Notes: generated by a model from the sequence alone, not told the origin. 64,000 bases of DNA from an uncultured Acidobacteriia bacterium (GCA_903875575.1 CAIQWJ010000052.1:62001-126000), one strand, 5' to 3'; positions 33,471 to 43,036 are shown, counted from the first letter of the stretch. Made by a program: numbers and translations.

Positions 33471-33971
33471 TTACTTCACCTGGTCGTGGAGTTGGCGCAG
33501 CGATGCGTCGTCGGGAGTGGGGCCGTGGAATGTCCAGCGGATGGTGCCATCAGTGCCGAGAAGCACTAAGTAGGCATCATCGGGAGTCTGGAATTTCACG
33601 GCCGTTTTTGTTTCTTTTTCGTGTTCGGTCACGATCAGGTAATGGTCGTAATCTTCCTTCGGGACGCCGGCTTTGATACCGCTTTTCGCCATGCCACGGA
33701 CCAGTCTGGGTGCGTCTTCGAGGAAAATGACGGTGTAACGATCCAGCGCGGCGTTGGCCTTAAACTCTGTTTCGAGACGTTTCGCCCAATCGGTGCAATG
33801 GGGGCCGGACCCGTGGGTGAAGCCTGCGATCAGGAGCGTCTGGTGTCCCTGAAACGCTGCCGGGACGGTGAGTTTGCGGCCGGAGAGGGCTTCTGCTTCG
33901 AAACCCGGGAACGGCGATTGACCGTACAGCGAAGAAAGCGCCAAAAAGAAGAGAGCAACGCGGCGGGTCAT
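33471..33971 (-). CDS. secreted thioredoxin-fold protein with a single Cys
   Basis: 166 residues with a signal peptide (RRVALFFLALSSLYGQS). The body looks like a thioredoxin/peroxiredoxin fold: FEAEALSGRKLTVPAAFQGH, LLIAGFTHGSGPHCTDWAKR (only one Cys, about residue 60, where CxxC would be), and a C-terminal DAYLVLLGTDGTIRWTFHG. With one Cys it cannot form the usual active-site disulfide, so peroxiredoxin-like or non-redox use is possible. Convergent with TIGR03435 copy 3 (six-base gap), and last of a minus-strand trio. Confidence 0.6.
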   Translation of the reverse strand: MTRRVALFFLALSSLYGQSPFPGFEAEALSGRKLTVPAAFQGHQTLLIAGFTHGSGPHCTDWAKRLETEFKANAALDRYTVIFLEDAPRLVRGMAKSGIKAGVPKEDYDHYLIVTEHEKETKTAVKFQTPDDAYLVLLGTDGTIRWTFHGPTPDDASLRQLHDQVK

Positions 33972-33980
33972 GCTCTCAGT

Positions 33981-34682
33981 CTATTTCACGGCTTGCTCCG
34001 TTGCGTCGCGGCGGACCAGCCGCGGGGGACCGTCGGGGTCTTCTGTCTTCGGTGTGGTGGGCACTGAAGTGGGCGGAGGCGCAATTACGGCAACAGTGGA
34101 ATCCCGCTTCAGAGCCGTGAGTTCGCGCATCTTCCGGGTCTCGTCGATCAACTGGCGAACGAGTTTGTCCGCCACGTCCGCCATGGCACTGCGGAACTTG
34201 CCGCCGCCTGACTCCTGCGTACTCGACCAGATGATATCGCCCTCGCGATTGACCAGGCGCACGGAGCCGGTGGCCTCATGGCGGCGATCCTGCACGTGGC
34301 TGCTTTCGCTATCGGAGACGCCGATGCCACGGGAGTTATTAGACGAGGAACCTGCATTGAGAGCCCGCGAACTGGAGCCTTCGGTTGCATTGGCATGGAT
34401 GCCGATGGCATCGCTGGTGCTGTGGTCTTCGGTGAAGATGATGTCGTCGCCCGAACCTTTGATGACGGCGTCGGCGCGGGCTTCGTTCTCGGTGAGAGTA
34501 AAGAGGCCGGAGTTCTGGATGGCGGAGATCAGCATGTCGCGGAACTGATCGGAAGTCTTGCCGCCGCCGAGTTGGTCGACGTAGATACGTCGAACGTCGG
34601 CGAGGGCGAGTTGCGGGGGGCGGGATTCGACGGCCTGCGCGGCTGTCGACAGGAGAAACAAAAGCAGCGGGAGGAGCTTCAT
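33981..34682 (-). CDS. secreted hypothetical protein
   Basis: 233 residues. Signal peptide LLPLLLFLLSTAAQAVE; then LALADVRRIYVDQLGGGKTS and FRDMLISAIQNSGLFTLTEN, a pattern seen in periplasmic proteins related to CsgG or other ligand-handling proteins (mixed alpha/beta). Ser-rich centre (about 105-130), then ATGSVRLVNREGDIIWSSTQ, and a Pro-rich C-terminal tail. I do not recognise the family with confidence. It overlaps its upstream neighbour by four bases (ATGA), so the two are coupled. Confidence 0.55.
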   Translation of the reverse strand: MKLLPLLLFLLSTAAQAVESRPPQLALADVRRIYVDQLGGGKTSDQFRDMLISAIQNSGLFTLTENEARADAVIKGSGDDIIFTEDHSTSDAIGIHANATEGSSSRALNAGSSSNNSRGIGVSDSESSHVQDRRHEATGSVRLVNREGDIIWSSTQESGGGKFRSAMADVADKLVRQLIDETRKMRELTALKRDSTVAVIAPPPTSVPTTPKTEDPDGPPRLVRRDATEQAVK

Positions 34683-35131
34683 CCCTTGCCTGCTTTCCGC
34701 GCTTCTTCATCCTGATATTCGACGCGGCGGCCGGTGCGGGCTTCGAGGGAGACAAGAAGTTGCCGAATGTCGCTCTTGCCGACTTCAAGCACGACAGCCT
34801 GCTGTTTGCCATCGGCATCGGCGTAACCAATAGTCAGGAAATGAGACCGCCGTTTCGCGATGAGGAAGATCGGAGAAATGAGGATCGCCTCGAGGTAGCG
34901 GCGGTCGACCTTGAGACCGTATTCGATATTGCTGACATCGGACCAGGCGACGGAGATAGCCTTGCCCTTGATATTGAGAGACAGGGCGGCCTGGTCGCGC
35001 ACATCGATTTCAGCGCTGGAATGACTGGGGACGCCGGCGACGGTTCCACCTACATAGAGAACCCGTTCACCGGGGCCTCCCGCCTGAAGCAGAGACGAGA
35101 GAGCCAATAGAACCGCGAGGGTTCGTTGCAT
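34679..35131 (-). CDS. secreted hypothetical protein
   Basis: 150 residues with signal peptide (MQRTLAVLLALSSLLQAGG). The rest is a small, beta-rich domain: VLYVGGTVAGVPSHSSAEI, ALSLNIKGKAISVAWSDVSN and FLTIGYADADGKQQAVVLEV, reminiscent of PH-like or lipid-associated beta-sheets, ending in a basic helix. First gene of the minus-strand trio ending at 33471. The 182-base gap to the divergent TPR gene should hold promoters for both. Confidence 0.55.
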   Translation of the reverse strand: MQRTLAVLLALSSLLQAGGPGERVLYVGGTVAGVPSHSSAEIDVRDQAALSLNIKGKAISVAWSDVSNIEYGLKVDRRYLEAILISPIFLIAKRRSHFLTIGYADADGKQQAVVLEVGKSDIRQLLVSLEARTGRRVEYQDEEARKAGKG

Positions 35132-35313
35132 GGATGTTGAATAACATGATTGGGCGGCGCTTGTATATATCCCTTACTTTGGTACGGGAAAACTGGTTCG
35201 AAATGGAACGGAAATGTTCGGAATTGATACAATTCAAGGCCCGATGGGAATATGGCGACGTTTTCGCCATCGTGTGAGATGAACTGCGGGGTATTCGCGG
35301 TTCGGGGGTCCAA

Positions 35314-37578
35314 ATGAATATTCGCCCGATAGTCATAATTAGCTTTTTGGCATTACTGGCAGTGCCAGTCCACGGCCTGGCCCAGACCGATCTGGAGACT
35401 CAATTCAAAGCCGGCACGGCGGCCGTGGATAAAGGGGATTTCTCCACAGGCATTCGGATTTTCACCGGCATCATTGACGGGCGCAAGGATATTCCCGGGG
35501 CCTATCACGTCCGCGGCGTTGCCTACTATCAGGCGGGCGACTATGATCGGGCGATTTCGGATCTGTCGGAGGCGCTCCGGATGTACGCCGACGACGCCGA
35601 CTTCAAAACCCAAAAACTTGCGGCGCTGCGGAGCCTGGGGCTGAGTTACTTCGAGGCGGACCAACCGGGGAAGGCTTATTCTCAGTTCGACGCGGCCCTG
35701 AAGCTGGACCCGAAAGAGGCCGCGTACCTTCACCTGCGGGCTCAGGCGGCTTATGCGATGGGTGAATACGAGAAGGCGGTGGCCGATCAGGATCAGGCGA
35801 TCGCAATGGACGGTTTGCTGAAGCGATTGCCTTTCGAGCGCGAGATGGCAAAACTGAACGGGGAAATCTATCGCCATCCCGAAGATGCGAAGGCCCGGTA
35901 CCAAAGGGCGATGGCCTCGTTTGCGAAGTTCAGAAGCCTGAACGGGACGAAACAACTGTTCCGTGCGTCGCCTGAGCTCACAGCGGCCATTGCGGACCTG
36001 GACCGTGCAACGTCGCTCGATGCGAAGTACGCGGAAGCATGGGTGCAGCGCGGCATGGCGGAAGAGATCGATACGACGGGGATGCATGTTGGCCCGGTGG
36101 ATGAGGCAATGCCGTTCTACGACAAGGCGATCGCCGCAAATCCGAATCTGGGGGAAGCGTATTTGCGACGGGGCCTGCTGCTCTCAAAGAAGATGTTTGC
36201 GAAAGGCGACGAGAAAGCAAGGGCGGCGGCGGATCTGACGAAGGCTGTCGCACTCGGCGTGAAGAACGCGGAGGGATATATGGCGCTGGGAGACCTCAGT
36301 GAAAGCCGGGGAGACCATGCACAGGCGTTGTCGAACTATTCAGCCGCCATCGCGATCGATCCGAAAGATGCGAAGCCGCTGGAGCATCGCGCGGAGGCGT
36401 ACGAGGATAACAAAGACTGGGTGCACGCGACAGAAGACCGAACCCGGATTGTGGCGCTGAAACCGGACGACACCGAGGCGTTGGCGCACCGGGCCAAGAC
36501 GTATGAAAGCGCGGGACGTTTCGCGGAAGCTGCGCAGGACTGGACGATGGTGATTGCGAAGGACCCGTCTGGCATGAACTATTCGCGGCGGGCGGACGGA
36601 TACGTTGCGGGCAAGGATTATGCGCGGGCTTTTGCGGACTACAGCAAAGCGATCGAACTGGAACCGGATGACGCGGACTATTATCTGGGGCGCGCCCGCG
36701 CGTATCGTTTGAGTAATGACAGTGCGAAGGCGCTGGCGGATTACCGGAAAGCCCATGAGGTGGATGCGACGGTGCCGCAGATTTCCCCCGATCTTTCGAA
36801 CGCGGCGGCGGTGGATGCGAATCGGGGCAATATCGGCCGGATCGCGGGGCGATATACGAAAGCCATCGGGAAGTTGAGCGAGGCCAGCGCGGCTGTGGAG
36901 AAAGACAAGAAGGAAATAAGCGACATGGCGGCGGCCTTCCTGCGGAATGCGAATGAAACCGAGGACGAGAAGCTGGCACGATTGACCAAAGCGGTGGACG
37001 ATGGCTCCGCGAAGGCCGCCGACTACACCACGCGGGGCACGCTCAATCTGAAGAAACGCAACACCGCCGCGGCGATGGGGGACTACAACAAAGCTCTGGA
37101 ACTGGATGGGAAACAGACGGAAGCCTTGTTCTACCGGGGTTTCATTCGGGGGGCCAATGGCGAGTTCGACGCGGCCATCGCAGATCTGGATCGCTTCATC
37201 GCGTTGCAGCCGGACGTGGCGAACGGTTTCTTTTATCGGGGCAACGCCTATTTCGGCAAGAAAGACACGGAGCGTGCCCTGGCCGATTACAACAAGGCCA
37301 TATCGCTCACCGACAAAGACGATTCGTTCTTCGTCAAGCGGGGCGACGTATACGCCGCGGGCAGCAGTTTCGATAAAGCTCTGGCCGATTACGACAAGGC
37401 CGTGGCCCTGAACGCGAAGAATGGCGAGGCCTGGTACAAGCGGGGTAACGTTCGTCTGGTACGCCGGGACTACGATGGCGCGGTGGCGGATTATGACAAA
37501 GCAATCGAGATGCTGCCGACTCTGGCGCAGGCGAAGACCAACCGGGATATGGCGCTCCGGATGAAAGCGGCGAAATAG
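35314..37578 (+). CDS. large secreted TPR protein
   Basis: 754 residues with signal peptide (PIVIISFLALLAVPVHGLAQ). Practically the whole mature chain is tetratricopeptide repeats, 34 residues each: YYQAGDYDRAISDLSEALRM (about 68-87), YAMGEYEKAVADQDQAIAMD, YVAGKDYARAFADYSKAIEL (about 430-450), and four clean C-terminal units such as FGKKDTERALADYNKAISL. There are roughly 14-16 units with a less regular middle (about 500-560). It is a scaffold for protein assembly in the periplasm or at the surface. No other domain is seen. The glycosyltransferase-like gene follows after 22 bases. Confidence 0.85.
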   Translation: MNIRPIVIISFLALLAVPVHGLAQTDLETQFKAGTAAVDKGDFSTGIRIFTGIIDGRKDIPGAYHVRGVAYYQAGDYDRAISDLSEALRMYADDADFKTQKLAALRSLGLSYFEADQPGKAYSQFDAALKLDPKEAAYLHLRAQAAYAMGEYEKAVADQDQAIAMDGLLKRLPFEREMAKLNGEIYRHPEDAKARYQRAMASFAKFRSLNGTKQLFRASPELTAAIADLDRATSLDAKYAEAWVQRGMAEEIDTTGMHVGPVDEAMPFYDKAIAANPNLGEAYLRRGLLLSKKMFAKGDEKARAAADLTKAVALGVKNAEGYMALGDLSESRGDHAQALSNYSAAIAIDPKDAKPLEHRAEAYEDNKDWVHATEDRTRIVALKPDDTEALAHRAKTYESAGRFAEAAQDWTMVIAKDPSGMNYSRRADGYVAGKDYARAFADYSKAIELEPDDADYYLGRARAYRLSNDSAKALADYRKAHEVDATVPQISPDLSNAAAVDANRGNIGRIAGRYTKAIGKLSEASAAVEKDKKEISDMAAAFLRNANETEDEKLARLTKAVDDGSAKAADYTTRGTLNLKKRNTAAAMGDYNKALELDGKQTEALFYRGFIRGANGEFDAAIADLDRFIALQPDVANGFFYRGNAYFGKKDTERALADYNKAISLTDKDDSFFVKRGDVYAAGSSFDKALADYDKAVALNAKNGEAWYKRGNVRLVRRDYDGAVADYDKAIEMLPTLAQAKTNRDMALRMKAAK

Positions 37579-37600
37579 GTCAAGCGCCGGTGACAGAAGA

Positions 37601-39061
37601 GTGGCCTCAGTGCCGCTCTATAATGAACGCTTGCCGAACCGTTCCATCCGGCAGTTCTTCGCGGCGCTATTCGCGATCACTCTGCTGCTCAGACTCTGCC
37701 ATTCGCACCTGCTGTGGCCCGATGAGGATTATCATCTGGCGGCAGCAATGCAGTTGCTGCGCGGGAAGATTCCTTATCGCGATTTCTGGTATGACAAGCC
37801 GCCGCTGGCCGCGCTGACCTACGCACTGGTGGGCGCGCCAACCGGGTGGGCTCTGCGTGTGTTCGATGCCGTCTGGATTCTGGCGATTTGCGTGGTGGCA
37901 TTCCGGCTGGCGCGGGATCTGTTCGGCGAAATGACCGGGTTAATTGCTGCGGGGCTGCTGGCTTTCTTTCTGAACTTCGATCTTCCTGGCGGGATCATTC
38001 CGATCGCGCCGGATTTCTTCATGGTGCTGCCGCATCTGCTGGCCGTCTGGTGCATCTGGCGGGAGAAGCCGCTGGCGGCCGGCGGGTGGTGCGGGATTGC
38101 CTTTCTTTTTAACCCGAAGGGTGTGTTTGTACTGGCGGCGTGCGGGTTGTTGGCGTGGCGCAGCGTGCCTGCGCTGTTGATGGGTTTTCTGATCCCGAAT
38201 GCGATTGCTCTGGCAACGCTCTACGCGCAGGGTGCTGGTGCAGCTTACGTGGAGCAGGTTTGGAAGTGGGGGACTGTGTATGCGAAGACTCCGCCGGCGG
38301 CTTCAACGGTTGGCGAGGGCCTGCGTCGCACGCTGGATTGGTTTGGGTTTCATGCCGCGCTTGTGCTGGGGTGCATCTGGTGCTGGTGGAAGGGACGATC
38401 TCGGGAGACGCGAATGCTGGCGTTGTGGGCGGTCGTTTCGTTTGTTGGCGTGGCGTCCGGGGCGCGGTTTTCGAATCGATATTTCCTGGAGTTGCTGCCG
38501 GTCCTGGCAGTGGCGGCGGCACATGGGGCTGGGCTGGCATTCGGTGAGGTCTCGCGCCGTCGGGTGGTGACCGCGTTTGTAGTGATTGCACTCGCTGTGC
38601 CAATGGTACGTTTCGGGGGCCGGTATGTGGTTCTTGCCGGCGATCTGGTTTCCGCGAAGGAGAGCCGGTGGAGCGATGCCGCGATGGATCGCGACAGCCG
38701 TGCCGTCAGCGACTGGCTTGCGGCGCATCACAAGGCCGGAGACACGCTGTTTGTGTGGGGGTATCGGCCGGACGCGTTCGCTTACACGCGGATGCCGATG
38801 GCTTCGAAGTTTTGGGATTCACAGCCGCTGACGGGCGTACCGGCGGATCGGCACCTGACGGAGAGCGTTTCATTGATTCCGGAGTGGGCGGCGGCGAATC
38901 GTCGCGAACTGGTTTCATCGCGACCGGTATTTGTGGTGGATGGGTTGAGCCGCCTGAATCCAAAACTTGCGATGGATCGGTTTCCAGAACTCACGGCGTG
39001 GCTTGCAGAGTACGAAGTGGTTCAGAGCACGGACCTGAGTCGGGTCTACCGGCGACGTTAG
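37601..39061 (+). CDS. GT39-like membrane glycosyltransferase
   Basis: 486 residues from GTG 37601. First helix FFAALFAITLLLRLCHSHLL leads to the acidic loop motif WPDEDYHLAAAM (Asp-Glu-Asp), as in GT-C fold enzymes with a DxE-type catalytic acid; a second loop motif is YRDFWYDKPPLAALTYALVG, typical of PMT/ArnT (YxxxxYDKPP). About ten more hydrophobic segments and a 100-residue soluble C-terminus (VFVVDGLSRLNPKLAMDRFP). It is predicted to transfer a sugar from polyprenyl phosphate. It probably shares a transcript with the TPR protein. Confidence 0.8.
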   Translation: MASVPLYNERLPNRSIRQFFAALFAITLLLRLCHSHLLWPDEDYHLAAAMQLLRGKIPYRDFWYDKPPLAALTYALVGAPTGWALRVFDAVWILAICVVAFRLARDLFGEMTGLIAAGLLAFFLNFDLPGGIIPIAPDFFMVLPHLLAVWCIWREKPLAAGGWCGIAFLFNPKGVFVLAACGLLAWRSVPALLMGFLIPNAIALATLYAQGAGAAYVEQVWKWGTVYAKTPPAASTVGEGLRRTLDWFGFHAALVLGCIWCWWKGRSRETRMLALWAVVSFVGVASGARFSNRYFLELLPVLAVAAAHGAGLAFGEVSRRRVVTAFVVIALAVPMVRFGGRYVVLAGDLVSAKESRWSDAAMDRDSRAVSDWLAAHHKAGDTLFVWGYRPDAFAYTRMPMASKFWDSQPLTGVPADRHLTESVSLIPEWAAANRRELVSSRPVFVVDGLSRLNPKLAMDRFPELTAWLAEYEVVQSTDLSRVYRRR

Positions 39062-39078
39062 CCTTGTAAACTCGAAAA

Positions 39079-39924
39079 ATGACAACGCCCCTGGTGGATT
39101 CGAACTGGCTGCTGGCGCACTACGGTGACTCCAATATCCGCGTGGTGGACGCGCGATTCATCCTGACCAAACCGGAAGCGGGACGAGCCGCGTTTGAAGG
39201 CGGACATATTCCGGGAGCCGTGTTCGTCGACCTGGAACACGATCTGAGCGCCGGGGTGCGGGCGGACCGGGTCGGCGGCAGACATCCGCTGCCATCGGTC
39301 GCGCAACTGGAAGCGCTGTTCTCCCGCCTTGGGATTTCCAATGAACATCACGTCGTGGCATATGACGACCCCGGAACCGGCGGCGGCTTCTACGCGCCGC
39401 ACCTTTGGTGGATGCTGCGGTATATGGGACACGACAAAGTGAGCGTGCTGGACGGTGGTTTTCCTGCCTGGGTGGCGTCGGGGGGAGCCATCGAGACTGA
39501 CGCACGGAGTTATGAGGCGGCCGTATTTCATGCCAGGCCGCGACCGGAGATGCTGGTGGATGCCGACTATGTCCAGGGTCGAAGGGCCGGTGCGGTGCTT
39601 GTGGACTCTCGCGCGGGAGAACGATTCCGGGGCGAGGTGGAACCGCTGGACTGGAAGGCTGGCCACATTCCTGGCGCGATCAATAGGAACTGGGCGGAGG
39701 GGATGCAGGACGGGCGCTGGAAAGCCGCCGAGGCGCAGGCGGAACGGTTTGAGTCAGTGCGCAACGGCGGGGAAGTCATTGTCTACTGCGGCAGCGGCGT
39801 CAGCGCGGCGGGGAACCTGATCGCCCTGGAAATAGCGGGCGTACACGGAGCGAAACTGTATGCCGGGAGCTGGTCGGACTGGATCAGCGACGACTCCCGC
39901 CCTGTCGCTACCGGCGGCGAGTAG
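39079..39924 (+). CDS. sulfurtransferase (two rhodanese domains)
   Basis: 281 residues. Two rhodanese domains: the first opens TTPLVDSNWLLAHYGDSNIR and lacks an active Cys, and the second has VIVYCGSGVSAAGN with the catalytic Cys237 in the CGSGV(T/S)A loop, which is more like mercaptopyruvate sulfurtransferases than thiosulfate ones. The conserved ELAS-like GHIPGAVFVDLEHDL motif is present. It transfers sulfur from 3-mercaptopyruvate or thiosulfate to a thiophilic acceptor in the cytoplasm. First gene of the operon running to 43035. Confidence 0.9.
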   Translation: MTTPLVDSNWLLAHYGDSNIRVVDARFILTKPEAGRAAFEGGHIPGAVFVDLEHDLSAGVRADRVGGRHPLPSVAQLEALFSRLGISNEHHVVAYDDPGTGGGFYAPHLWWMLRYMGHDKVSVLDGGFPAWVASGGAIETDARSYEAAVFHARPRPEMLVDADYVQGRRAGAVLVDSRAGERFRGEVEPLDWKAGHIPGAINRNWAEGMQDGRWKAAEAQAERFESVRNGGEVIVYCGSGVSAAGNLIALEIAGVHGAKLYAGSWSDWISDDSRPVATGGE

Positions 39925-39994
39925 CACCAGGCTGGTTACAGGACCGGGCAAAGACACGTCACGGTGTTATGATTGCCATTCCGCGTCAAAAAAT

Positions 39995-40786
39995 ATGGAC
40001 TCGCTTCAGGGGAAAGTCGTCATTGTAACGGGCGCGTCGGAAGGCATCGGCGCGGCGCTGGTGACATCCCTTCGAAAGCGCGGCGCAAAGCTGGCCCTGG
40101 TGGCGCGGACAGAAGCAAAATTACGGGCCCTGGCCACTGCTGATGACCTTGTCATTCCATTCGATTTGACGCTCGATGCAGGCCGCGCCGACGTGGTGGA
40201 ACGGACCGCAGCGCACTTCGGACGCGTGGACGCGCTGATTAATAATGCGGGGCGAGGTTCGTATTACAGCCCGACGGAATCGCCGGTCGCCGACTCGCGA
40301 AATCTGTTCGAATTGAATTTCTTCGCGCCCATGCATCTGGCGCAGGCGGCAACGCCCTGGCTAAAAAAGACGCGGGGCACCATTGTGAACGTGAGTTCCA
40401 TCGCCGGGCAGATCAGCCTGCCGTGGCTGCCGATCTATTCCGCCAGCAAATTTGCGCTGACTTCTTTATCTTCCACGCAACGAATGGAGCTGGCACGTCA
40501 CGGTGTGAACGTGCTCACCGTATTCCCCGGTTATGTGGATACAGGCTTTCAGGCGCATGCTAATGGATCGGTGCCGCCAGCCACAGTAGTGAAGGGCAAA
40601 CAGTTCGCGGTGACTGCGGCGGAATGCGCGGAGGCGATCGTCCGGGGCATGGAGCAGAGGCGCCGTATGGTAGTCACGCCGCTGATCGGGTGGCCTTTGG
40701 TGGTGCTGGCGCGTTTGTTCCCGGCACTGACCGAATCGCGCCTGGGCAGCGTTAAGCTGGGCGAAACAAATCTGGAGACGATGTGA
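39995..40786 (+). CDS. short-chain dehydrogenase/reductase
   Basis: 263 residues from ATG 39995 (the frame is open upstream but overlaps the sulfurtransferase). Nucleotide-binding TGASEGIGAAL (residues about 12-22), NNAGRG motif, catalytic Ser in NVSSIAG and YSASK dyad (Tyr-Lys). Classical SDR with preference unclear between NADH and NADPH; the residues after the second strand (ARTEAKLRAL) suggest NADPH. Substrate not predictable. One base separates its stop from aroK. Confidence 0.9.
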   Translation: MDSLQGKVVIVTGASEGIGAALVTSLRKRGAKLALVARTEAKLRALATADDLVIPFDLTLDAGRADVVERTAAHFGRVDALINNAGRGSYYSPTESPVADSRNLFELNFFAPMHLAQAATPWLKKTRGTIVNVSSIAGQISLPWLPIYSASKFALTSLSSTQRMELARHGVNVLTVFPGYVDTGFQAHANGSVPPATVVKGKQFAVTAAECAEAIVRGMEQRRRMVVTPLIGWPLVVLARLFPALTESRLGSVKLGETNLETM

Positions 40787-40787
40787 A

Positions 40788-41315
40788 ATGCATCTGAAGC
40801 TGAAGCGCACCCCCGGTATCTATATTACGGGCTTCATGGGTTCGGGCAAGACCACGGTGGGGCGTATGGTGGCCGATTTACTCGGCTGGGATTTCGTGGA
40901 TCTGGATACCGATATTGAAGCGCGCGAGCACGAGACGGTGGCGAATATCTTTGCCACCAGGGGCGAGACGGAATTCCGCCGTATTGAGAGCGAGGCGATA
41001 CGGCGCTGGCTGAATAAGATCGAGCGCGGGCAGCCAACGGTGATTTCGCTGGGCGGCGGTGCCTTCGTACAGCCGAACAATTACGAAATGCTGGGAAATA
41101 ACGGGATTTCTGTGTGGCTGGATTGTTCGCTCGACGTAGTGGAGTCGCGCATTGAGAATACCGACGAGCGTCCGCTGGCGCGGGATCGCGAGGCGTTCCG
41201 AAAGCTTTATGCCGAGCGGAAGGTGCTTTACGGGCGCGCGGATTACCGGGTGGATGGCGACCTGGACGCAGCCGACGCAGCCAAAGCTGTGGTCGGCCTG
41301 CCGCTCTGGAAGTAA
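40788..41315 (+). CDS. aroK: shikimate kinase
   Basis: 175 residues. Walker A GFMGSGKTTVGRM (residues about 15-27), the shikimate-binding DLDTDIE (Asp) and RIESEAIRRW, a GGGAF substrate loop (VISLGGGAFV) and the lid Arg in DERPLARD. It phosphorylates shikimate at the 3-hydroxyl in the aromatic amino acid pathway. Other aro genes are not adjacent; here it sits between an SDR and a glycerate kinase with gaps of one and five bases. Confidence 0.95.
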   Translation: MHLKLKRTPGIYITGFMGSGKTTVGRMVADLLGWDFVDLDTDIEAREHETVANIFATRGETEFRRIESEAIRRWLNKIERGQPTVISLGGGAFVQPNNYEMLGNNGISVWLDCSLDVVESRIENTDERPLARDREAFRKLYAERKVLYGRADYRVDGDLDAADAAKAVVGLPLWK

Positions 41316-41320
41316 GCAAT

Positions 41321-42613
41321 ATGCGGCGAACTTTGCGACGTGACGCGCTGGCAATTTTCAAGGCCGGCGTCGCTGCGGCGAATCCGGCGGCAATGGTGGA
41401 AGCAGCATTGCGTTCGCGGAAAGATCTGAACAGTTACCAACGCATTTTCGTCGTCGGCGCAGGCAAGGCCAGCGGCACTATGGCGCGGGCTGCGGAACGG
41501 GTTCTGGGTCGGAAGATTGCGGCCGGCTGCGTCGCAGTGAAAGACGGGGATCCCGCAAAAACGAAACGCATTGAGTTGCGGCCTTGCGGGCATCCTTTGC
41601 CCGATGAGCGTGGCGTGGCAGCGGCTGAGCGCATTGTGGAATTGTGCGAGGGCGCGGGGGCGGGTGACCTCGTAATCTGCCTGCTCTCCGGCGGCGCTTC
41701 GGCGCTGTTACCAGCACCTGCCGCACCCATTACTCTGGCGGAGAAACAAGAGACCACGAAGCTGCTGCTAGCCTGCGGAGCCACGATTCACCAGATGAAC
41801 GCGGTTCGGAAGCATATTTCCGCCGTAAAGGGCGGTCGCCTCGCGAAGGTGGCGGCACCGGCGCACATATTGAGCCTGATCTTGTCGGACGTGGTAGGTG
41901 ATCAACTGGACGTGATCGGTTCGGGCCCCACGGCACCGGATGCGTCAGCATTTGCCGATGCGCTGGCCGTGCTGGATCGGTTCGGCCTGCGCAAGCGGGT
42001 TCCGCGTAGTGTGCGGGAGAAACTGGAGCGGGGTTCGGCGGCGGATGAGACGCCCAAGCCCGGAGATCCGTTGTTCAGCCGCGTGGACAACGCAATTGTA
42101 GGGAGCAACCAGAAGTCGCTGGAAGCTGCTGCGGCCGCGGCGAAGGCGCTGGGGTATCGGACCCTGATTCTGGCAAGCACCATAGAAGGCGAAACCCGCG
42201 ATGTGGCGCGACTGCACGCGGCGATCGCGCGGCAGATTCGGGTCAGCGGGCAACCCGTGCGGCCACCAGTCTGCATTGTTTCCGGCGGCGAGACGACCGT
42301 CACAATACGCGGCGAAGGCAAAGGCGGACGAAACCAGGAGTTCGCGCTCGCGGCGGCACTGGATCTCACTGGTTTGAAGGATGTCCTGGTTCTCAGCGCA
42401 GGGACCGATGGCACTGACGGGCCTACCGATGCCGCAGGTGCCGTTGCCGACGGCGAGACTTGCGCACGGGCCGGGATGGATGCGGCGCAGGCCGCGCTGG
42501 CAAAGAACGATTCGTATCCGTTCTTCGAAAGTCTGGGGGATCTCGTCAAGACCGGCCCCACAGGCACGAACGTGATGGATCTGCATCTGGTGCTGGTGGG
42601 ACGCCCGTCATGA
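41321..42613 (+). CDS. glycerate 2-kinase (MOFRL family)
   Basis: 430 residues, typical of the GckA/TtuD glycerate kinase family. N-terminal half with IFVVGAGKASGTMARAAERV and DLVICLLSGGASALLPAP, HKHISAVKGGRLAK-like nucleotide region (VRKHISAVKGGRLA), then SDVVGDQLDVIGSGPTAPD. C-terminal MOFRL motif GGRNQEFALAAALDL and SAGTDGTDGPTDAAG. It phosphorylates D-glycerate to 2-phosphoglycerate, linking the glyoxylate/serine routes to glycolysis; glcD, which would supply glyoxylate, is 34 kb away. Overlaps the VOC gene by four bases. Confidence 0.93.
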   Translation: MRRTLRRDALAIFKAGVAAANPAAMVEAALRSRKDLNSYQRIFVVGAGKASGTMARAAERVLGRKIAAGCVAVKDGDPAKTKRIELRPCGHPLPDERGVAAAERIVELCEGAGAGDLVICLLSGGASALLPAPAAPITLAEKQETTKLLLACGATIHQMNAVRKHISAVKGGRLAKVAAPAHILSLILSDVVGDQLDVIGSGPTAPDASAFADALAVLDRFGLRKRVPRSVREKLERGSAADETPKPGDPLFSRVDNAIVGSNQKSLEAAAAAAKALGYRTLILASTIEGETRDVARLHAAIARQIRVSGQPVRPPVCIVSGGETTVTIRGEGKGGRNQEFALAAALDLTGLKDVLVLSAGTDGTDGPTDAAGAVADGETCARAGMDAAQAALAKNDSYPFFESLGDLVKTGPTGTNVMDLHLVLVGRPS

Positions 42614-43035
42614 AGAGCGCGGTCACCTTCCTGACCTTCAACGGGAACTGTCGCCAGGCGATGGAGTTCTACCGGGATTGTTTCGGGGCATCGCTGTTCC
42701 TGCTGCCGGTTACGGACGCTCCTGTCGATGCGGCGTGGAAAGCCTTGGCTGGAGACAGGATTCTGCACGCAACACTTTCGAAAGGCGACACGATCCTAAT
42801 GGCAGCGGATTCTCATCCGGCAGCGTCATTTCAGCCGGGGAATAATATCTCGGTCTTCGTACACTGCGAAAACGCGGAAGAACTGAAGCGGCTATTCAGC
42901 GCCTTCGCGGCCGGCGGGACGGTCACGGTGCCGCCACAGGACATGTTCTGGGGCGCGCGGTTCGGCGAAGTGACCGACCGGTTTGGCGTGCACTGGATGT
43001 TTTCGTTTGCCTTGCCCGCGACCGACCAAAACTGA
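42610..43035 (+). CDS. VOC-family (PhnB/glyoxalase-like) protein
   Basis: 141 residues from ATG 42610. Opens MKSAVTFLTFNGNCRQAMEF with YRDCFGASL, followed by ILHATLSKGDTILMAAD and the C-terminal FWGARFGEVTDRFGVHWMFS, the standard PhnB-like paired beta-alpha-beta-beta-beta units. The family binds metals or small ligands; the exact function is not known. Last gene of the sulfurtransferase-to-VOC operon. Confidence 0.85.
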   Translation: MKSAVTFLTFNGNCRQAMEFYRDCFGASLFLLPVTDAPVDAAWKALAGDRILHATLSKGDTILMAADSHPAASFQPGNNISVFVHCENAEELKRLFSAFAAGGTVTVPPQDMFWGARFGEVTDRFGVHWMFSFALPATDQN

Positions 43036-43036
43036 C

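Noticed and set aside
39860-39994. Longer start of the SDR gene
   Set aside because: Would overlap the sulfurtransferase coding region; the Rossmann fold begins right after ATG 39995.
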